Shown here one piece after another: positions 63,150 to 64,000 of a DNA stretch of 64,000 bases. A program made the position numbers and the translations under genes. The notes beneath the pieces are model-generated. The model did no database searches. It was given only the letters and a program-made list of their open reading frames with translations, and was not told where the DNA came from. How positions within the stretch are numbered: the first letter of the stretch is position 1; the number at the start of each line of letters is the position of its first letter. Origin of the DNA: Dromaius novaehollandiae (taxonomy: Eukaryota; Chordata; Aves; Casuariiformes; Dromaiidae); assembly GCF_036370855.1 (NCBI RefSeq), contig NC_088099.1:145221017-145285016 (forward strand), read 5' to 3'.

Positions 63150-63600
63150 TTCTCCTCTAATTTAAAGAGCCTTTTAATACCTAGTTATTCTGCATACGAA
63201 AACTGTAATGACATCACCTCTCAGTCTCCTTTCTTGGTAAGCTAAGAAAGAAAAGTTGATTGTCTCTCATCATACAACAGTGTATAATTTTCACAGAGTT
63301 TTTGGAGGAACTTTTTTGCATATTCTCTGACTTTTCAACATTGTTCTTAACACCCAGACACCAGAAATAGACAGATGCAACTGATGACACCAACACAGAA
63401 GGAAAGTATTCTATTACTGTTCACTGCTCCTATTTTTTTATGTCCACAAATCCCATGAGCAGTTTTTGCAAACAGCAAAAAAAAGAATTGGAGACACCTG
63501 TTTTGTTACTCCTTAGATTGCCTCCAGAGTTACTGCATCCTAGGTACAGTTGCCATACAGTAAGATCATCTGTATTCCTCATTCTTAAAAGCATTTCTTT
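63150..63600 (-). mobile_element. Ancient CR1-clade LINE relic
   Basis: The plus strand follows the antisense of an old CR1-like family. The steps are 'gacatcacctctcagtctcc', 'tcaacattgttcttaacacc', 'cagacaccagaaatagacag', 'acagaaggaaagtattctat' and 'agagttactgcatcctaggt'. It is strongly diverged with no open frame and uncertain ends. Confidence 0.65.
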
Positions 63601-64000
63601 GTGTTAGAAATGCAACACACTGCTGAAATGGACTCAGGTCCCAGTCTGTCTCGCTCACTCCGAGTAATGGCTCTGTCCTTAGTGTTATTTACTTCTCCAT
63701 CAGTCTCTGTGTCACCCACAGATTTTATTAGAAGTGATCTTGCTGGGAAGAGTCACAAGTACTCACTCTGGGCAATGCAGGGATAAAGTCTTTCCAAGAG
63801 TGATGTGGAACAGATAGATGAGGTTCCTGGCTGAACATCCCTCTGGAGAACTTGATTCGTCTACACAGTGAGCCTAGCAAAGCTCTCCTGAGGCTGAAGT
63901 GAGCCTTTGTGAACAGCCTCATGTGTACCAAGATTACTAATGGAAATCAGGAAGAACACGAAACCAAGTCTAAATTCCCAAAGACCTTCCTCCACCCATG

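Larger units (their letters stand above)
57838..64000 (-). other. LAPTM4B: LAPTM4B upstream intron (partial)
   Basis: Intronic sequence upstream of the exon at 57739-57837. It includes a MIR-like SINE tail (about 58125-58235), a hairpin-type repeat arm (58557-58622), a GC-rich block with overlapping chance frames (59170-60620), an unassigned spliceable exon candidate (60940-61053) and an ancient CR1 relic (63150-63600). No recognisable LAPTM4B exon was found here. The segment from about 61100 to 63100 shows nothing I can name. Confidence 0.7.

Noticed and set aside
1..64000. CRISPR arrays, bacterial operons, phage or endogenous retroviral genes
   Set aside because: Nothing of the kind was seen. 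The only RT-like sequence belongs to CR1-clade LINEs, and the tandem arrays lack spacer structure.
57838..64000. Search for the preceding LAPTM4B exon (expected to end near QEYIRQL)
   Set aside because: No match was found on the minus strand up to the window end, so it presumably lies beyond 64000.

Overview
This is a stretch of vertebrate, almost certainly avian, nuclear DNA. The evidence is a typical bird CR1 LINE copy with its usual 3' end, several much older CR1-clade LINE relics, widely spaced exons with consensus GT/AG splice sites, and one large CpG island. There are no bacterial genes, operons or CRISPR arrays.

Two protein-coding genes can be recognised, both on the minus strand and both only partly inside the window. 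(1) The last three coding exons of LAPTM4B (a lysosomal/endosomal four-pass membrane protein) lie at 57739-57837, 49697-49792 and 29498-29572. Together they encode the final 89 residues, including the last membrane span and the two C-terminal PY motifs. Introns of about 7.9 kb and 20.1 kb separate them, and the 5' part of the gene lies beyond position 64000. (2) The beginning of MATN2 (matrilin-2) consists of a CpG island at about 13060-15130 that should hold the promoter and a non-coding exon 1 (donor at 13694/13693), a 9.2 kb first intron, and the signal-peptide exon at 4369-4536. The von Willebrand A and EGF exons would lie left of position 1. The order LAPTM4B then MATN2, in the same direction, is the order known on human 8q22, so the two identifications support each other.

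Layout from left to right: MATN2 intron 2 (1-4368); MATN2 signal exon; MATN2 intron 1 with a CR1 3' tail; CpG island carrying a 16-copy, roughly 41 bp GC-rich minisatellite (14021-14670); intergenic DNA of about 12-14 kb with two old CR1 relics; LAPTM4B 3' end near 29.5 kb; LAPTM4B introns holding a 5'-truncated CR1 (35395-36526), further CR1 relics, MIR-like SINE relics and simple repeats.

The main second-look items are the minisatellite, in which 13 of 16 units carry a YY1-like ATGGCGGC core; a diverged 150-160 bp element present twice in one LAPTM4B intron, each copy with an inverted pair of AP-1 motifs; an unassigned spliceable 38-codon exon candidate at 60940-61053; and an unassigned open frame at 41155-41571. 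I see nothing that amounts to a clearly new biological system. Most open reading frames here are chance frames in GC-rich or intronic DNA.
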